Assembly: GCA_028819235.1 (NCBI GenBank)
Contig: JAPPMC010000306.1
Coordinates: forward strand, 1 to 50,355
Direction: 5' to 3'
Source of the DNA: Bryobacterales bacterium
GTDB lineage: Bacteria > Acidobacteriota > Terriglobia > Bryobacterales > UBA6623
Length of the DNA: 50,355 bases
The notes under the pieces were generated by a model that had not been told where the DNA came from, did no database searches, and worked only from the letters and a program-made list of their open reading frames with translations. The translations under genes were made by a program, and so were the position numbers. Within the stretch, counting starts at the first letter, position 1. Every line of letters starts with the position of its first letter. Shown piece by piece: positions 25,702 to 35,110 of this stretch.

Positions 25702-26646
25702 TCAGTACTCGTCGCCCGTGTAGAGCTCTGAGACGAAGGCTTCGTACCCGTTGTACATCAGCGTTGGGCGCATCGTGTATCCGACCTGTCCGCCGGGTCC
25801 CAGCGCCAGGAACCTCTCGTGAGCCTGCGACCAGCGAGGGTGCGGCTTGGTTGGATTCACGTTTGAGTACCATCCGTACTCGGTCGGGATCGCCTTGTTC
25901 CAAAGGGTCGGCGGGCGTTTCTTGGTGACTGAGATCTCAACGATCGACTTGATGTTCTTCAACCCGTACTTCCAAGGAATGATCGCCCGGATCGGCGCCC
26001 CGTTCTGCTTAGGGAGTGGCTTTCCATAAAGGCCAGTGCAGAACAGGGCCAGCTCGTTCATGGCCTCCGCCATGGTGAGCGCCTCCTCGTACGGCCAGTC
26101 GTAGTGCGGCTGAGACACGATTCCTGGCATTTCCTTGGGACGGTATGCAGTGACCATGCGGACGTAGTTCGCGTCGGCCTTCGGGTCGGCCTCCTTGAGC
26201 AGCGCAGACATCGGAAAACCCGTCCACGGCACGGCCATCGACCAAGCCTCAACACAACGGAACCGATACAGCCGCTCTTCCAGTGGGAACCGGCTTTCCA
26301 AGTCGTCGATGTCATAGGTCTTGGGATTGTTGACTCGGCCAGTCACCTTGACCTTCCACGGCTCGATCTTGAACTGGCCAACGCGGTGCCGGACGTCTTG
26401 TTTGTCGAGCGTGAACTCGTAGAAATTGTTGTACCCGGTTGCGATTGCCTCTGCCGAGAGCGGACGGTCCAACGTGTATCTCGTGTTGCGCTTAGCCGGG
26501 TAGAGTTCCGCTTCCGCACCCGATGCTGACGCCCCGATTCCCGCCAGGGAGAGCATCTTGACGAACTCGCGGCGTCCTCGAAAGACGGATTCCGGCGTCG
26601 CCTTGCTCTCCGGAATCTCCCAACCTCGGGGAATCTTGATCAACAT
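25702..26646 (-). CDS. msrP: Protein-methionine-sulfoxide reductase catalytic subunit MsrP
   Basis: A 314-residue periplasmic molybdoenzyme, close to the family length. It carries a twin-arginine leader (FRGRREFVKMLSLAGIGAS, Arg25-Arg26) and the sulfite-oxidase-fold motifs YNNFYEF, FRCVEAWSMAVPW (C131, the molybdenum ligand) and IIPWKYGLKNIKSI. MsrP repairs oxidised methionines in periplasmic proteins using electrons from the quinone pool through MsrQ. No msrQ is visible here. A two-helix membrane protein occupies that position. The leader directs export by the Tat system, whose TatA subunit is encoded at 6.1 kb. Confidence 0.93.
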   Translation of the reverse strand: MLIKIPRGWEIPESKATPESVFRGRREFVKMLSLAGIGASASGAEAELYPAKRNTRYTLDRPLSAEAIATGYNNFYEFTLDKQDVRHRVGQFKIEPWKVKVTGRVNNPKTYDIDDLESRFPLEERLYRFRCVEAWSMAVPWTGFPMSALLKEADPKADANYVRMVTAYRPKEMPGIVSQPHYDWPYEEALTMAEAMNELALFCTGLYGKPLPKQNGAPIRAIIPWKYGLKNIKSIVEISVTKKRPPTLWNKAIPTEYGWYSNVNPTKPHPRWSQAHERFLALGPGGQVGYTMRPTLMYNGYEAFVSELYTGDEY

Positions 26647-27279
26647 TTGCGCCTCCCAGCCGTGCGGGTTGCAGCGGTTCGCAAGCCAACGGGCCGCAAA
26701 CTCAGCCTATCACAGGGGCTCCCAGATCGGCCTTCGCAGGGCGAGCGTGCGGCGCCATCCTGGCAGCGGGTGACCAATGTGCGGCCGCCGATCCGAGACC
26801 GTTTCCGGCTGTCGGCCGTGCCACCCAGGAGGTGCGGGGTTGCTGTGCACCGCGCACGCCCGCGTCGACGCCATTGAGACCAAGCGGGCCGAATTCGATC
26901 TGGCTCCATCCCGCCGATGACCTTCCGGTGGCTCAACGTGAAGACTCGGGGTCAGCCGAGTCCCGACAGCGTCAGCCGCTTCCCGGAGTCAGCGGAGAAG
27001 CCGCGGGGTGGCCATTGGAATTGGGCCTGGCGAATCGCGAGTGTAGGTGTAGCCGGGCTGCTTGGACCGGCCCAAGTGCCGGCTACAGCGCTGTCAGGAC
27101 CTTCGGGCTTCCTCGCGGCGTCACGTCAGGAGCGGAGGGCAAGCCTCTCCGCCGCCCGCTTCCAGCCCGGTCTCAGCCAGGGACTACAGCCCTCGGACTT
27201 CCCGACGGAGCCCAGTCAAGTGTCTCAGCCTTCTCGGCGCCCATGCCTTCGAGGGTGAGAATCGGGTCTGCGTCCGGGG
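26647..27279. other. Gene-free region of 633 bp
   Basis: This stretch separates msrP from the end of the lactonase-like gene. No frame encodes a recognisable protein. GACTCGG/CCGAGTC (26943-26962) gives a 7-bp stem with a 6-nt loop, and ACAGCGCTGT (27085-27094) is a 10-bp palindrome. Both are near what chance allows at this GC content. The msrP promoter must lie at its left end, but I cannot point to convincing elements. Confidence 0.45.
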
Positions 27280-28392
27280 TCAGGGCCGATGTTGGCGGTG
27301 ATGCCCTCGGACCCTCAAGCGGATTCGGTAGAGGCTCTGGTCCACGGTCACGTAGAGGGCGTTCGCGTCCTCGCCAAGGCCGAATTCCACGTTGCTCGGC
27401 AGGCCGCTCGGGGCGACCGGCGGCTCATCCAGTGACTTGGCCTCGCCTTCTGTAAGCGGTGTTTCCTCCGAGTGAACCCCCTTTCCGGTCGGCAGGAAGC
27501 CCACCTTCTCGCCGTGCGGGTCCAGAACCAGCACGCCCGGACGCGACGGCTCGCGCACTGTGAGGTAGAGGTTTCCCTTGTCGTCGACCGTCATCCCGTC
27601 GCACCCGAACTCCGGTCCGAAGTCGTAGTGCAAGCGGCGTTCTCCCGAGACCCGGCCATCGGCCCCAAGCGGAAACGCGTAGATTCGCATGGGGCCCCGG
27701 TTCCCTGGCTCTACGCCAGGCATCCCGTCTCCGCCATTGTTAGTCTCTGCCACGAAGAGCGTCTTGCCATCCGGGCTCAGCGCCAGCCCGTTCGGCTTCG
27801 TGACCTCACGCGTGATCTCTTCGACCTGCCCGTCAGGAGTTGTCCGGTAGACGGCACGGTGATCGAGTTCCCGCGGCTCGTGCCCCGTATAGCGGGGGTC
27901 CGTGAAGTAAAGGTTCCCACTGCCATCTACGGTGATGTCGTTGGGAGAGTTGAAGCGCTGCCCTTCGAATCTGTCGACGACCAGCGTGCGGACTTTCGCG
28001 CCCACGTCCCAGCGGGAGATCCGGCGGCCCCCATAGTCCGCCCCTTCTGCTGCGTAGAGCATTCCGTCGGGTCCGAAGATCAAGCCGTTGGACTTGTGGC
28101 TGTCCGGCGCAAACAGCTCGACTTCCCCAGTTCGAGGATCGTACCGGTAGATGCGCCCCGGATTCTGGCCGCGGCGTATGTCAGAAAAATAAACGGATCC
28201 GTCAGGTGCGACGGCGGGCCCTTCAGTTAGGCCTCCCTGCCCCTCCTCAGGACGCGAGAAAAGGAGTTCGAAGCTGGCCTCGGGGGAAACAATCGCATCA
28301 CCTTCTGGAGGTGGGAGGCCTTCCACAGCCAACGCCAGGACACATGCCGCGGAGATCGCCGCAAGCACTAGGATCGACAGGTCCGGCCTCAC
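27280..28392 (-). CDS. SMP-30/gluconolactonase-family propeller protein
   Basis: A 370-residue exported six-bladed propeller. After a hydrophobic leader (LSILVLAAISAACVLALA) come the family motifs TEGPAVAPDGSVYFSDI (Glu metal ligand), NSPNDITVDGSGNLYFTDPR (Asn and Asp ligands), KPNGLALSPDGKTLFVAET and CDGMTVDDKGNLYLT. The family hydrolyses sugar lactones using a divalent metal. The last dozen residues (RVRGHHRQHRP) look unlike the family and may be a stop lost through mutation. Its start overlaps the galM stop by 4 bp, so the pair is translationally coupled, fitting sugar (aldose or lactone) handling in the periplasm. Confidence 0.88.
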   Translation of the reverse strand: MRPDLSILVLAAISAACVLALAVEGLPPPEGDAIVSPEASFELLFSRPEEGQGGLTEGPAVAPDGSVYFSDIRRGQNPGRIYRYDPRTGEVELFAPDSHKSNGLIFGPDGMLYAAEGADYGGRRISRWDVGAKVRTLVVDRFEGQRFNSPNDITVDGSGNLYFTDPRYTGHEPRELDHRAVYRTTPDGQVEEITREVTKPNGLALSPDGKTLFVAETNNGGDGMPGVEPGNRGPMRIYAFPLGADGRVSGERRLHYDFGPEFGCDGMTVDDKGNLYLTVREPSRPGVLVLDPHGEKVGFLPTGKGVHSEETPLTEGEAKSLDEPPVAPSGLPSNVEFGLGEDANALYVTVDQSLYRIRLRVRGHHRQHRP

Positions 28393-29549
28393 ATCGACTC
28401 CGTGCTGAATCTGTACACCGTCGAGGTGGAATAGACTTCTCCGGGCCGCAGAATCGTCGAGGGAAAGTCCGGATGGTTGGGAGAGTCGGGGTAGTGCTGG
28501 GTCTCGAGGCAGAACCCGCTGTGACGCTCATACGCGACGCCTCCCTTGCCGACATGGTGGCCGTCCAAGAAGTTCCCGCTGTAAAACTGCACGCCCGGCT
28601 CCTCCGTCAGCACTTCCATCACTCTCCCGGTCCCGGCCTCGGTAACCCGGGCGGCCAGGGACCGTCCCGGTGCGTCACGGTCCAGGACGTAGTTGTGGTC
28701 GTAGCCTGAGCCGAAACCCAACTGCTCGTTCTCCTCGCCGATTCGGGCGCCAATCGATGTCGGCTCGCGAAAGTCGAGCGGTGTGCCCTCCACGGACGCC
28801 AGTTCGCCAGTGGGGATCAGAGTCTCGTCGATGGGCGTGTAACGGTCCGCATTGATCATCATCAAGTGGTCCAGCGTCGGGCTGGCTCCTGCGTCGGCGA
28901 GGTTGAAGTAGGAGTGATTCGTAAGGTTGACGACTGTCGCTTTGTCCGTTTCCGCCTCGTAATCAATGCGAAGCTCGTTTGCGTCCGTCCAGGTATAGGT
29001 CACTTCCGCCGCCAGAGTGCCCGGGTAGCCCTCTTCTCCGTCCACGCTGGTGTAGGTCAGCACGACTCCGTCTCCGGCTTCGGTCGGACTGCCCTCCCAA
29101 ACCACCTTGTCGAAGCCCTTGACGCCCCCATGAAGCGAGTTCGGACCGTTGTTCACCGGCAGCTCGTACTCCACGTCGTCGATCTCGAACTTCCCGCCTG
29201 CGATCCTGTTGGCGTACCGGCCAGTGATCGCGCCGAAGTATGGCGAGTCCGCCAAATACTCGTCCAGCGTGTCAAACCCGAGAACAACGTCGCCGAGGTT
29301 GCCGTCGCGGTCCGGCACTCTGAGGCTGACAACGATCCCGCCGTACTCAATGATGCCGACGCTCGCACCGGACGCATTCGTCAGTGTGAATAGCTGCACG
29401 GGCTGGCCGTCGACCGATCCGAACTCCGTGGTCTGGATCGACCGCTGGCTGGCGGGTGCGGTATCGACCTCGGCGGGTGCGCATGCGATGCCAGACAGGC
29501 TCGCAGCGAGGACGGCCACTGCGAGCGCGCGATTGTGTGATGTGGCCAT
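28389..29549 (-). CDS. galM: Aldose 1-epimerase (galactose mutarotase), exported lipoprotein
   Basis: A 386-residue enzyme that interconverts alpha and beta anomers of free sugars. A lipoprotein signal (LAASLSGIAC, lipidated Cys23) places it in the periplasm, an uncommon location shared by Acidobacteriota and Bacteroidota homologues. Catalytic landmarks are visible: H140 in NSLHGG, H212 in NLTNHSYFNL, and the general base Glu in LETQHYPDSPNHPDFPST. FGSVDGQPVQLFTLTN at the mature N-terminus is standard. ATG 29549 begins the signal, and upstream codons in the same frame have no similarity. It is first in a two-gene unit with the lactonase-like propeller. Confidence 0.93.
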   Translation of the reverse strand: MATSHNRALAVAVLAASLSGIACAPAEVDTAPASQRSIQTTEFGSVDGQPVQLFTLTNASGASVGIIEYGGIVVSLRVPDRDGNLGDVVLGFDTLDEYLADSPYFGAITGRYANRIAGGKFEIDDVEYELPVNNGPNSLHGGVKGFDKVVWEGSPTEAGDGVVLTYTSVDGEEGYPGTLAAEVTYTWTDANELRIDYEAETDKATVVNLTNHSYFNLADAGASPTLDHLMMINADRYTPIDETLIPTGELASVEGTPLDFREPTSIGARIGEENEQLGFGSGYDHNYVLDRDAPGRSLAARVTEAGTGRVMEVLTEEPGVQFYSGNFLDGHHVGKGGVAYERHSGFCLETQHYPDSPNHPDFPSTILRPGEVYSTSTVYRFSTESM

Positions 29550-29609
29550 TATGCGAAGAAGCTCCCGCCCCAGTGTATCCCCGCCCCCGCGACCGAGACC
29601 TTTCGCGAA

Positions 29610-30608
29610 ATGTCCGACATAGCCCTGGTCACCGGAGCGACCGGATTCATAGGCAACCACGTCGCCCGATATCTGGCCGAGAGGGGAATGTCCTTGCGCC
29701 TCTTGGTAAGGCCGTCGAGCGACCGCACCCGACTGGCGGGAATCGACGCCGAAGTGGTCGAGGGAAGTGTATGCGACCCAACTGCGATGCGTCGGGCTGC
29801 TCAGGGGTGCAAAGTGATCTATCACGTCGCCGCTGATTACCGTCTGTGGGTTCGCAATCCCGACGAGCTGTATGCGACGAACGTAGACGGCACGCGCAAT
29901 GTACTCGAAGCCGCCAGAATAGCCGGAGTGCAGCGGCTAGTGCACACGAGTTCGGTGGGTACGATCGCCCCGGACCCGGAGGGAGCACCTGTGACAGAGC
30001 GGTCTGCGAGTTCCTTGGAGGCGATGACCGGCCACTACAAGCGGTCGAAGTACTTGGCGGAGCAAGAGGCCGTGCGCTACGCACGGGCGGGCCTTCCCGT
30101 GACCATCGTCTGTCCAACCGCACCAGTGGGCGAGCGGGACTTCCGACCCACTCCCACCGGGCGGATCATTCTCGATTTCCTCCAGGGCAAGATGCCGGCA
30201 TTCGTCGATACCGGGCTCAATCTCGTCGATGTCAGAGACGTTGCCCGCGGGCACTGGCTGGCGGCCACCGCTGGCCGAGTGGGCGAGCGGTACTTGCTTG
30301 GAGCCGAGAACCTCCCGCTGAAGGCCATTCTCGAGGCGTGTGCAGAGGTCAGTGGGCTTCCGGCGCCCAGGATACGGCTGCCTTACCCGGCTGCGTGGCT
30401 GGCCGGGGCGTTCAGTGCGGGTATCGCCGCTCTGCGCGGCACGGCCCCCTCGATACCAATGGAGGGCGTGCGCATGGCGAGGCGTCCCATGTACGCGGAC
30501 TGTGACAAGGCCCGGCGGGAGATCGGCTTCTCGCCGGGGCCCGTTCGGCCGGCGCTGGAGCGCGCGGTCGCATGGTTCAGGGACTGGCCGGACCTTCCGG
30601 ACTACTGA
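29610..30608 (+). CDS. hpnA: Hopanoid-associated sugar epimerase HpnA-like
   Basis: A 332-residue NAD-dependent epimerase/dehydratase of the extended SDR type. The nucleotide loop TGATGFIG (8-15), the strand-4 motif HTSSVGTIA and the catalytic Y143-x3-K147 (GHYKRSKYLAE) are present. The pattern through VAADYRLW, NPDELYATNVDGTRNVLEAA and GERDFRPTPTGRIILDFLQG is what I know from HpnA, which sits in hopanoid clusters and is presumed to act on the sugar of composite hopanoids. Here it is alone, but hpnJ lies 26 kb away in the same window. It overlaps the convergent hspQ by 7 bp and is divergent from galM. Confidence 0.82.
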   Translation: MSDIALVTGATGFIGNHVARYLAERGMSLRLLVRPSSDRTRLAGIDAEVVEGSVCDPTAMRRAAQGCKVIYHVAADYRLWVRNPDELYATNVDGTRNVLEAARIAGVQRLVHTSSVGTIAPDPEGAPVTERSASSLEAMTGHYKRSKYLAEQEAVRYARAGLPVTIVCPTAPVGERDFRPTPTGRIILDFLQGKMPAFVDTGLNLVDVRDVARGHWLAATAGRVGERYLLGAENLPLKAILEACAEVSGLPAPRIRLPYPAAWLAGAFSAGIAALRGTAPSIPMEGVRMARRPMYADCDKARREIGFSPGPVRPALERAVAWFRDWPDLPDY

Positions 30609-30907
30609 ACCCGTCGCCGCGGGACGTACGAGCCACCCTCGAACCTCTCGAAGACGTAATCCACCGCCGGGTGACGGATCGGCTCCGAGCTCAAGTCTCT
30701 CGTCAAATTCCGCTCTGCCACGTAGGTCTCGTGGGAAGCGCCGTGCACCAGGACCCTGTACCATGGGCGGTCCTTTGGCGGGCGCGACAGCGCGACGCGG
30801 TCGTACCAGGCGTCGCTGCCCGTGAAGACTGGATCCACGTCAAACACGACACCCCGGTAGCGGAAGAGCTTGTGGAAGACGAGTTCCCCGATCCGGAAGC
30901 GGGCCAT
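30602..30907 (-). CDS. hspQ: Heat-shock protein HspQ (YccV-like hemimethylated-DNA-binding domain)
   Basis: A 101-residue HspQ. The domain motifs FRIGELVFHKLFRYRGVVFD, WYRVLVHG and TYVAERNL cover nearly the whole protein. In enterobacteria HspQ is a Lon specificity factor and binds hemimethylated DNA. I start at ATG 30907 because GGGAG lies 6 nt upstream and similarity begins there. An in-frame ATG at 30949 would add 14 non-conserved residues. It follows htpG by 57 bp on the same strand, so the two proteostasis genes are likely co-transcribed. It ends with a TAG overlapping the hpnA stop. Confidence 0.85.
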   Translation of the reverse strand: MARFRIGELVFHKLFRYRGVVFDVDPVFTGSDAWYDRVALSRPPKDRPWYRVLVHGASHETYVAERNLTRDLSSEPIRHPAVDYVFERFEGGSYVPRRRVQ

Positions 30908-30964
30908 GCGCACGCTCCCGCTGTCAGAGTCAAACACGGGACGCGCCATCCGGGGCCGCCACGA

Positions 30965-32962
30965 TCATCCATCCGCCCCTTCCGCTTGGGAGGTGGATGG
31001 AGCGCCGCCCTGCGCCGCCCGCAGCATCAGGCCTTCGAGCGCCTTGTTGAACGGTCCGGGATTCTCGATCTCGGTGCCTTCGGCCAAGGTCGCATAGCCG
31101 TAGAGAAGTTCAGCGTAGTCACGGATCGCAGGGTCGCTGCTGTCTCTCTCGAATCGCTGCTGCAGGGCCTGCACCACTTCGTGGGAACCGTTCATCTCCA
31201 AGATCCGCTTCTGTCGAGGCCTCGCAAAGTCCTGCGAGCGCTCTCGCAGCATGCGCTCCATTTGCGGGCTCAGGTCGTGCTCGTCCACCGTTAGGCAGGC
31301 TGGGGATGTGGTCAGGCGGCTTGACAGCCGCACCTGCTTGACGCTGTCCTCCAGATGCTTCTCCATCTCCTTGAAGAGGGACGTGAATTGCTGTTCTTGG
31401 GCCCTGCGGTCCTCTTTGGCCTCGGTAGCCGCATCCGCCGTGTCAATGTCCAAGTCGCCCTTCGCGACCGAGCGCAGCGGCTTGCCGTCGAACTCTGAAA
31501 GGCCGACCACCACGAACTCGTCGATCGGGTCGGTCAAGAACAAGACTTCGTACTCCTTAGTGATGAACGCCTCGATTACCGGAGAGTTGGCCACAATCGC
31601 TCGCGACTCGCCGGTGATGTAGTAGATCGATGTCTGGCCTGGCTTCATGCGGGCCACATAGTCCTTCAGGGACGTGAGCTCGTCCGGGTCGTTGGACGAT
31701 TCGAACAGCAGCAGCGGGACGATGCGGTCCTTCTGGTCCGGATCCGTCGAGATTCCCTCCTTCATCGCCCGGCCGAACTTGCTCCACAGGTCTCGGTACT
31801 TCTCGCCGTCCTCCCGCTGGAGCTTGGCCAAGGCATCCAGCACCTTCTTGGCGACAAACTTCCGGATCCTGGCCAGATGGCGGTTCTCCTGGAGCGTCTG
31901 CCGCGAAATGTTGAGCGGTATGTCGGAGGAGTCGACGACTCCGCGCACGAACCGCAAGAAGTGCGGCAGGACCTCCTCGCATCGCTCCGTGACCATCACT
32001 CGGCGGGCGTACAGCTGCAGTCCGAAGTCCGAGCCGAACACGAACAGGTCCGGCGGCACTTCAGATGGGACGAAAAGGACGGATTCGTACTCCGAGGCTC
32101 CTTCAGCCTTGAAGCGGATGTGCAGGCTGGGATCGTTCCAGTCCCCGGCGATGTGCTTGTAGAACTCGCTGTACTCCTCCTCAGTGACCTCAGACTCCGG
32201 CCGCGTCCAGATGGGCTTCATCGAGTTGAGCGTCTTGTCCTCGAAAGCTGTCTTGCCGTCTGCCCCGACAATGCCCTCCGCTTCCGTTCCCTCCTTCGGC
32301 TGCCGGCGCACTCTCTGGCGGATCGGGTAAGAGATGTAGTTCGAGTAGCGCCTGACGATGCTCGCGAGCGTCCATTCGTTGGTGTAGTCCTCGATCCCTG
32401 AATCCTTGTCGGCCGGCTTGAGGCGAAGCGTGACGCGCGTGCCCGTGGAGCGGCGGTCGCCGGGTTCCAGCGAATAGGTTCCGTCGGCGCTGGACTTCCA
32501 TAGCGTGGATTCCTGCGTGCCCGCCCTGCACGTCTCCAAGCGGACTTCGTCGGACACCATGAAGGCCGAGTAGAAGCCAACGCCGAATCGCCCGATCATC
32601 TCGAGCGTCTCGTCGGCCCCTTTGGCCTTCGCGACCCGCTCGAGCATCTCTTGAGTGCCAGACCGGGCGATGGAGCCGATGTTGGCAATCACTTCTTCCC
32701 GCGTCATGCCGATGCCGTTGTCCTGGATGGTCAGCAGGCGGCGGTCGGGATCGGCTTGGATGCGGATCTCCGGCTCGTGACCCTCGGGCATCAGCGTCGC
32801 GTCGGTCAGCGCGTCGAAGCGGAGCTTGTCCAACGCGTCCGAGGCGTTCGAGATTAATTCGCGCAGGAAGATCTCCTTCTCCGTGTACAGGGAATGGATC
32901 ATGAGGTCGAGCAGCTGTTTCGTCTCGGCCTCGAACTGTCGGATCTCGGGTGTGGCTTCCAT
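30965..32962 (-). CDS. htpG: Molecular chaperone HtpG (Hsp90)
   Basis: A 665-residue cytosolic Hsp90. The N-terminal ATPase domain shows SNASDALDKLR (38-48), DNGIGM (81-86), IARSGT and GRFGVGFYSAFMVSD. The middle domain contains the conserved YVRRVMVTERCEEVLP-like segment (here LYARRVMVTERCEEVLPHF) and SRQTLQENRHL. The C-terminal dimerisation region is complete, ending in SQAEGADG. Bacterial HtpG usually has 610-640 residues, so this one is slightly long through central insertions. It assists late folding under stress. It precedes hspQ. No convincing sigma-32-type promoter is visible upstream. Confidence 0.96.
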   Translation of the reverse strand: MEATPEIRQFEAETKQLLDLMIHSLYTEKEIFLRELISNASDALDKLRFDALTDATLMPEGHEPEIRIQADPDRRLLTIQDNGIGMTREEVIANIGSIARSGTQEMLERVAKAKGADETLEMIGRFGVGFYSAFMVSDEVRLETCRAGTQESTLWKSSADGTYSLEPGDRRSTGTRVTLRLKPADKDSGIEDYTNEWTLASIVRRYSNYISYPIRQRVRRQPKEGTEAEGIVGADGKTAFEDKTLNSMKPIWTRPESEVTEEEYSEFYKHIAGDWNDPSLHIRFKAEGASEYESVLFVPSEVPPDLFVFGSDFGLQLYARRVMVTERCEEVLPHFLRFVRGVVDSSDIPLNISRQTLQENRHLARIRKFVAKKVLDALAKLQREDGEKYRDLWSKFGRAMKEGISTDPDQKDRIVPLLLFESSNDPDELTSLKDYVARMKPGQTSIYYITGESRAIVANSPVIEAFITKEYEVLFLTDPIDEFVVVGLSEFDGKPLRSVAKGDLDIDTADAATEAKEDRRAQEQQFTSLFKEMEKHLEDSVKQVRLSSRLTTSPACLTVDEHDLSPQMERMLRERSQDFARPRQKRILEMNGSHEVVQALQQRFERDSSDPAIRDYAELLYGYATLAEGTEIENPGPFNKALEGLMLRAAQGGAPSTSQAEGADG

Positions 32963-33847
32963 ACTCTTGTTGTCGGCGGGTGTCTACGGTGGCGGATGGT
33001 CCCCGTTCTGCTAAACGCCCCTACCTTGAATCTATTGGGCTGTGGCGGATGCCGTCAAGTCGAGCATGGAAGCCGTGAGGGTAACCGCCTTGGAGGCGCC
33101 GTGCGTTCGATCGGATCCGGTCGAGCGATCCTGCTCTCGAGTGCGTCCCCGCCGGTTCAGCATTACCTGAGCAGGACTATTCTCTTCTGGGGCTGCCGGT
33201 CTTCCAAGGGTCCACGAGCGCCGCAATACGGGCCTTGAAGTCCGGTCCGGCCCAGCCGGGATTAGCACAGGAGAGCCGCGCTGGCAGTGACCGCTCCGTC
33301 CGCGCTGACCATTCTGTACTCACTGCGTCGTCACTGCGTCGTCTTGGGCGCCGCGACCGCGATGCAGGGGACCACCTGCGCTGTGTGCAGCCCTCGCGTG
33401 CGCCCCAGCCATGGGCCGCTCAAACGGCTGCTCGGATTGGCTCGGCGCCCGGCACGACCTGCCGTCCTTGCAAGGCTTGTTTGGGTGTGGACTGGGAGAT
33501 GTCGCAGGGCCTGAAGAGGCTTGGCAGGCGCCGGTCGGCCGGCGGCCGGGAGGGCTCAGAGTAGCCTTGCCGGACCGCCCGATCGCCTGCTGCGAACTTC
33601 AAGAACTGTGCCGTCTGCCCCGGATGGCCGAAGACGTTCGCTCTAGGATCCTGGCTCAACAGCGATCCCCAAGCTCGTCCCGCGCGTCCGGCATAAGTCT
33701 GCGACGCCGGACCGCTTCGAGAGAATGGTCCACCAAGTGCGGGTCTTCTACCCATGACGAGGGCCGCTCGCGAGTGCTCGTCCGAGACGTGCCACGCAAT
33801 CTGGAAGCGCGGGCCAATGCGGGCATCTCCCTGATGCGCCGCCGGAG
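32963..33847. other. Gene-free region of 885 bp left of an integrase remnant
   Basis: No frame encodes a protein I can name. CACTGCGTCGT occurs twice in tandem (33321-33331 and 33332-33342). The htpG promoter should lie at its left end. The lost N-terminus of the integrase pseudogene may extend into the right end, but the frames there do not match the family. No tRNA gene that could serve as an attachment site is seen. Confidence 0.45.
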
Positions 33848-34854
33848 GGACCTTCCCAGCTGAAATCGGTCGGGCTCGCACCGTATCCCGAGATCACCCT
33901 CGCCGAGGCCTGCCGCAAGGCGCTGGACAACAGCCGGGCGGTTCTGCACGGCGGCGACCCGCGCGGACGCGCGATTCCCACGTTCGCTGAGGCCGCCGAA
34001 ACGACGATCGAGCTTCACCGGGACGGGTGGAAGGTGGGGAGTCCGCTGCCCCAGCAGTGGGAGGCGAGGTTTGGTCTCCACGCAGCCGCGCTCCTCGACA
34101 ACCTGGTAGGCCGGATCACGAGCGCGGACGTGCTCGGGTGTCTCGCGCCGATCTGGAACTCGAAGCCGGGTGCCGCCAAGAAGGCCCGCCACGGGATCGC
34201 GCCGGTCTTCCGCTGGTGCATTGGGAAGAATCTCCGCCCCGACAACCCGGTGGACCCGGCGGTGGTGACCCTGCCGAGGGCGAACGGCAGCGCGCCGAGG
34301 CGTTATCGCGCGCTTCCGCGCGGGGAGGTCGCGGCGGCGCCCGGGGGACCCGCGGGGTCAGGTATATCCACCCGTCGGCGGTGTTGTGTCTCGAGATGAT
34401 CTCGCTGACGGCGGTTCGGGCGGGCGAGGCGCTCGGGGCGTAGTGGGAGGAGATCGACGTGGAGCCGGCGCGGTGGACGTTCCCGGCGGCGCGGATGAAG
34501 GGCGGGCGCGAGTTCTGTGTCCCGTTGAGCAGGGGCGCGCTCGATGTGCCTGATCGGGCGCGGGCGCTGTCTCCCGAGCCTTCGCTGGTGTTCCCCTCAA
34601 ACACAGGCGGGCTGTTGGCGAGGACCGCGCCGGGGCGCGTGCTTCGCGAGCCGGAGTGGCCTCGACACAGCACGGGGCCCGTTCGAGCGCCCGGTCGTGG
34701 ATGGCCGAGCCCGGAGTCCCTGCGGAGGTTGCGGAGGCCTGCCTCGCCCACGTGCCGGAACGCTAGCTCGTTCGGGCTTGTCAGCGCTCCGAACCTGGTG
34801 GAGCGCCGCGCCGAAGTTCTACAGGCTTGGTGCGACTGCGTCACGCCGCGATAG
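33848..34854 (+). pseudogene. Decayed P4-type tyrosine integrase
   Basis: Stitching three plus-strand frames recovers an integrase of the P4/prophage type. First come GLAPYPEITLAEACRKALDN, then TFAEAAE, SPLPQQWEARFG, RITSADVLGCLAPIW and RHGIAPVFRWCIGKN in one frame. After a shift near 34350 come HPSAVLCLEMISLTAVRAGE with the first catalytic Arg, an in-frame TAG at about 34441, and WEEIDVEPARWTFPAARMKG. After a second shift near 34650 come HGARSSARSWMAE (the HxxR motif), EVAEACLAHVPER, a TAG at 34764-34766, and ACQRSEP where the nucleophilic Tyr should be (Cys instead). The end LVERRAEVLQAWCDCV is back in the earlier frame. With two stops, three shifts and a lost nucleophile, it is dead. Confidence 0.85.
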
Positions 34855-35110
34855 TCGGCTGCCGCGCCGGTGCTGGCTCACGCTCTTAGGTGCGTAAGCC
34901 GGCACACGCGATGTTGAACATCGGGGCTGGCGAGGGGATGCTGCGCCCCCCTTCAGATCCCCCAGCGTTCCGCGCCGATGCCGCCGCCACCGGGCAGTGT
35001 ACTCCGCCCGCGAAACTCCGTCGCCCGCGCGCTCGTGGGTGTGCACCGGAAGAGCTGCGTCGGTTTCCGATGGCAGCGGTGCTGATGCGCATGTCCTCAC
35101 CGCGTGGCCC

